A DNA stretch of 43,661 nt from Megasphaera paucivorans. GTDB taxonomy: Bacteria > Bacillota > Negativicutes > Veillonellales > Megasphaeraceae. Of this stretch, positions 42,536 to 43,661 are shown piece after piece. The notes beneath the pieces are model-generated. The model was not told the origin of the DNA. It did not search any database and saw nothing but the letters and a program-made list of their open reading frames with translations. The stretch spans positions 1 through 43,661 of the forward strand of contig NZ_FNHQ01000021.1 of the NCBI RefSeq assembly GCF_900103535.1. Direction: 5' to 3'. Position 1 is the stretch's first letter. Every line of letters begins with the position of its first letter. A program made the translations under genes and the position numbers.

Positions 42536-43054
42536 ATGAAGTATGCAGCAAAAGCGCAAACACCTTTGGGGGAAGTCTTGCTGGCTAGTGATGGAAGTTA
42601 TCTTACCGGTGTATGGTTTGCAGGGCAAAAATATTACGGGGCTGGTATGGATAACGATATAATATATGATCAGCATATCCCTGTATTTACTCAAACTGTA
42701 TCTTGGCTGCAGCGATATTTTTCGGGGGAGAATCCGAAAATACATGAATTGCTTCTTGCTCCTGCGGGAAGTACATTTAGGCAAATCGTCTGGAAAATTT
42801 TGTGTGATATTCCGTATGGACACGTTCGTACTTATGGTGATATTGCTGCGGAAGTGGCGGTATATAATGGAATAAAAACCATGTCGGCACAGGCGATCGG
42901 CGGGGCTGTGGGGCATAATCCAATTTCTATTATTATTCCGTGCCATAGAGTGGTCGGGTCTAATGGAAGTCTTACCGGATATGCCGGCGGCATAGAAAAA
43001 AAACAACGATTACTTGCAGCAGAAGGAGTTGATATGAGTAAATTATCTATTTAA
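42536..43054 (+). CDS. ogt: Methylated-DNA-protein-cysteine methyltransferase (Ogt)
   Basis: The 172-aa suicide repair enzyme removes O6-methyl groups from guanine. The active-site motif IIPCHRVVG is present with Cys at 136, and the DNA-binding part GHVRTYGDIAAEVA lies just before. LGEVLLASDGSYLTGVWFAG is the usual N-terminal domain start. ATG 42536 has AAAGGGG upstream and lies 2 bp after the Ada-AlkA stop, so the two form one operon; Ada-AlkA lacks its own methylguanine transferase, which Ogt supplies. Confidence 0.94.
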   Translation: MKYAAKAQTPLGEVLLASDGSYLTGVWFAGQKYYGAGMDNDIIYDQHIPVFTQTVSWLQRYFSGENPKIHELLLAPAGSTFRQIVWKILCDIPYGHVRTYGDIAAEVAVYNGIKTMSAQAIGGAVGHNPISIIIPCHRVVGSNGSLTGYAGGIEKKQRLLAAEGVDMSKLSI

Positions 43055-43356
43055 GTTGCACTTGGTTTAAATGGGAGTTGTTGGATATGGCTGAATTACC
43101 TTGGAACTTTTAACAATTGGTTTGTATGTGATACATATACATTTTTTGGACAAAAGTGGAAAGTTTTCTAAAATTCCAGATAGTAGCAATCCTACTGCTG
43201 TTAAAAATTAATAGTCATCACATAATGTTCCAATAGATAAAAGTTTGGGCGTTGATTGGTTTGGGACTTCTGGAAATCACTGCATATATGGTATTGGCGA
43301 AATAGTATTTATTTTAAAGATACCTGCTGGTATTTATAATAAAAATATTTTCAAAA
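43055..43356 (+). other. Intergenic region between ogt and the IS256 element
   Basis: About 300 bp with no intact gene. It holds the coding remnant at 43107-43211. No terminator with a T-tail was seen after ogt. Confidence 0.4.
43107..43211 (+). pseudogene. Short C-terminal remnant of an unknown membrane protein
   Basis: A 34-codon frame without a start reads LLTIGLYVIHIHFLDKSGKF and ends DSSNPTAVKN-stop. A hydrophobic helix followed by a polar tail looks like the end of a membrane protein whose front is lost or frameshifted. No family recognised. Confidence 0.25.
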
Positions 43357-43382
43357 GATAGTATAAAATTTTATGTGTAAAC
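43357..43382 (+). repeat. Probable left terminal inverted repeat of the IS256-family element
   Basis: GATAGTATAAAATTTTATGT and the six bases after it resemble IS256-type ends, which usually contain TGTGTAAA. The partner end is outside the window, so the boundary is tentative. Confidence 0.45.
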
Positions 43383-43403
43383 TCTAAGAGGCCCATAGGA
43401 AAA

Positions 43404-43462
43404 GGAACCTCATTCCTGTATAGTGTTAAGTGCTAACAAAGACACTAAAGAAATGAGGTTCC
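43404..43462 (+). promoter_or_regulatory. Hairpin over the transposase ribosome binding site
   Basis: GGAACCTCATT (43404-43414) is perfectly complementary to AATGAGGTTCC (43452-43462), with inner TAGTGT/ACACTA pairing. The SD ATGAGG of the transposase is in the stem, so outside transcripts would be translated poorly. Confidence 0.6.
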
Positions 43463-43465
43463 CTA

Positions 43466-43661
43466 ATGTCAAATCTTAACACAAAACTCATGCAAGCGCT
43501 AGTAGAAAAACAATCTGTTGAAGATGTCTTTCGTCAAGAACTTGAAGATGCCATCAACCAGTTGCTTAAGGTTGAACTTTCTAGTTTTCTAGGATATGAG
43601 AAACATAGTTCCAACGGCTGGTCTTCTGGTAATAGCCGCAACGGTTTTTATTCTCGCGAAC
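43466..43661 (+). CDS. IS256-family (mutator-type) transposase, N-terminal part (cut by window edge)
   Basis: The visible 65 residues begin MSNLNTKLMQALVEKQSVED and continue with LLKVELSSFLGYEKHSSNGW and NSRNGFYSRE, the conserved start of IS256 DDE transposases. The catalytic residues are beyond the edge. ATGAGG precedes the ATG by 7 bp and is buried in a hairpin. Together with the IS200 element at the left edge, it brackets the window. Confidence 0.92.
   Translation, partial: MSNLNTKLMQALVEKQSVEDVFRQELEDAINQLLKVELSSFLGYEKHSSNGWSSGNSRNGFYSRE

Noticed and set aside
42485-43006. 173-aa minus-strand frame opposite ogt
   Set aside because: Antisense shadow; the Ogt active-site motif fixes the real strand and frame.
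1-43661. CRISPR array, tRNA or rRNA genes
   Set aside because: Looked for regularly spaced repeats, cloverleaf-like stretches and conserved rRNA segments; none was found. The repeated cores at 4894-7852 are recombination sites, not CRISPR repeats.

Overview
The window is about 43.7 kb of low-GC DNA (roughly 38-40% by eye) with strong AAGGAGG-type ribosome binding sites, frequent TTG/GTG starts and many short hairpin terminators. This fits an anaerobic member of the Bacillota, possibly Negativicutes. The lineage call is an inference from style and gene content (old-yellow-enzyme/enoate-reductase type flavoprotein, AzlCD, Pit/DUF47, PMCA-type P-ATPase), not from a marker gene. No rRNA, tRNA or CRISPR array was seen. 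Both ends are cut through insertion sequences: an IS200/IS605 tnpA on the left (minus) and an IS256-family transposase on the right (plus).

Region 1 (about 0.5-11.1 kb) is a defence island. A 629-aa ImmA/IrrE metallopeptidase with a C-terminal HTH lies beside a complete Type I restriction-modification locus, hsdM - hsdS - integrase - hsdS - hsdR. Its specificity genes form an invertible system. Four copies of a 21-22 bp site flank the 3' halves of two hsdS genes, and a tyrosine recombinase sits between them. As sequenced, hsdS-1 is in the broken orientation: its 5' half ends in a stop supplied by the site, and its 3' half lies on the opposite strand. hsdS-2 is in the intact orientation. Flipping the first cassette on paper gives a 393-aa HsdS, exactly the length of the intact second copy. 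hsdM carries a 1-bp frameshift that removes its normal C-terminus.

Region 2 (about 11.1-20.4 kb) is an accessory zone with signs of transfer and decay. It has a GrpB-like protein, a small cupin, a truncated serine recombinase, and a divergent TetR/MFS pair with three operator-like palindromes. A DUF6933-like protein and a second MFS pump follow. Next comes a run of three damaged genes: a flavodoxin with an internal TGA, a Vat-type acetyltransferase with an internal TAG, and a GNAT-YoaP with a 1-bp frameshift. A chloramphenicol-acetyltransferase-like gene preceded by a leader peptide and hairpins closes the region.

Region 3 (about 20.4-28 kb) holds marR-fetA-fetB (predicted metal export) under a 55-bp near-perfect palindrome, a GNAT, a TrkA-type K+ channel, a second CAT-like gene and an RsgA-type ribosome GTPase. 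The last two are each preceded by a leader with an intrinsic terminator. A CD3324-family regulator and a methyltransferase follow.

Region 4 (about 28-43.1 kb) looks like ordinary chromosome. It holds enolase, an XRE-cupin regulator divergent from azlCD, pit with its DUF47 partner, a tiny membrane protein and a SpoU/TrmH methyltransferase. Then come a flavin/FeS oxidoreductase, a P-type cation ATPase behind a yybP-ykoY-like (Mn2+) riboswitch, a thioesterase and a YwbE protein. It ends with an Ada-AlkA fusion followed by Ogt, a compact alkylation-repair operon.
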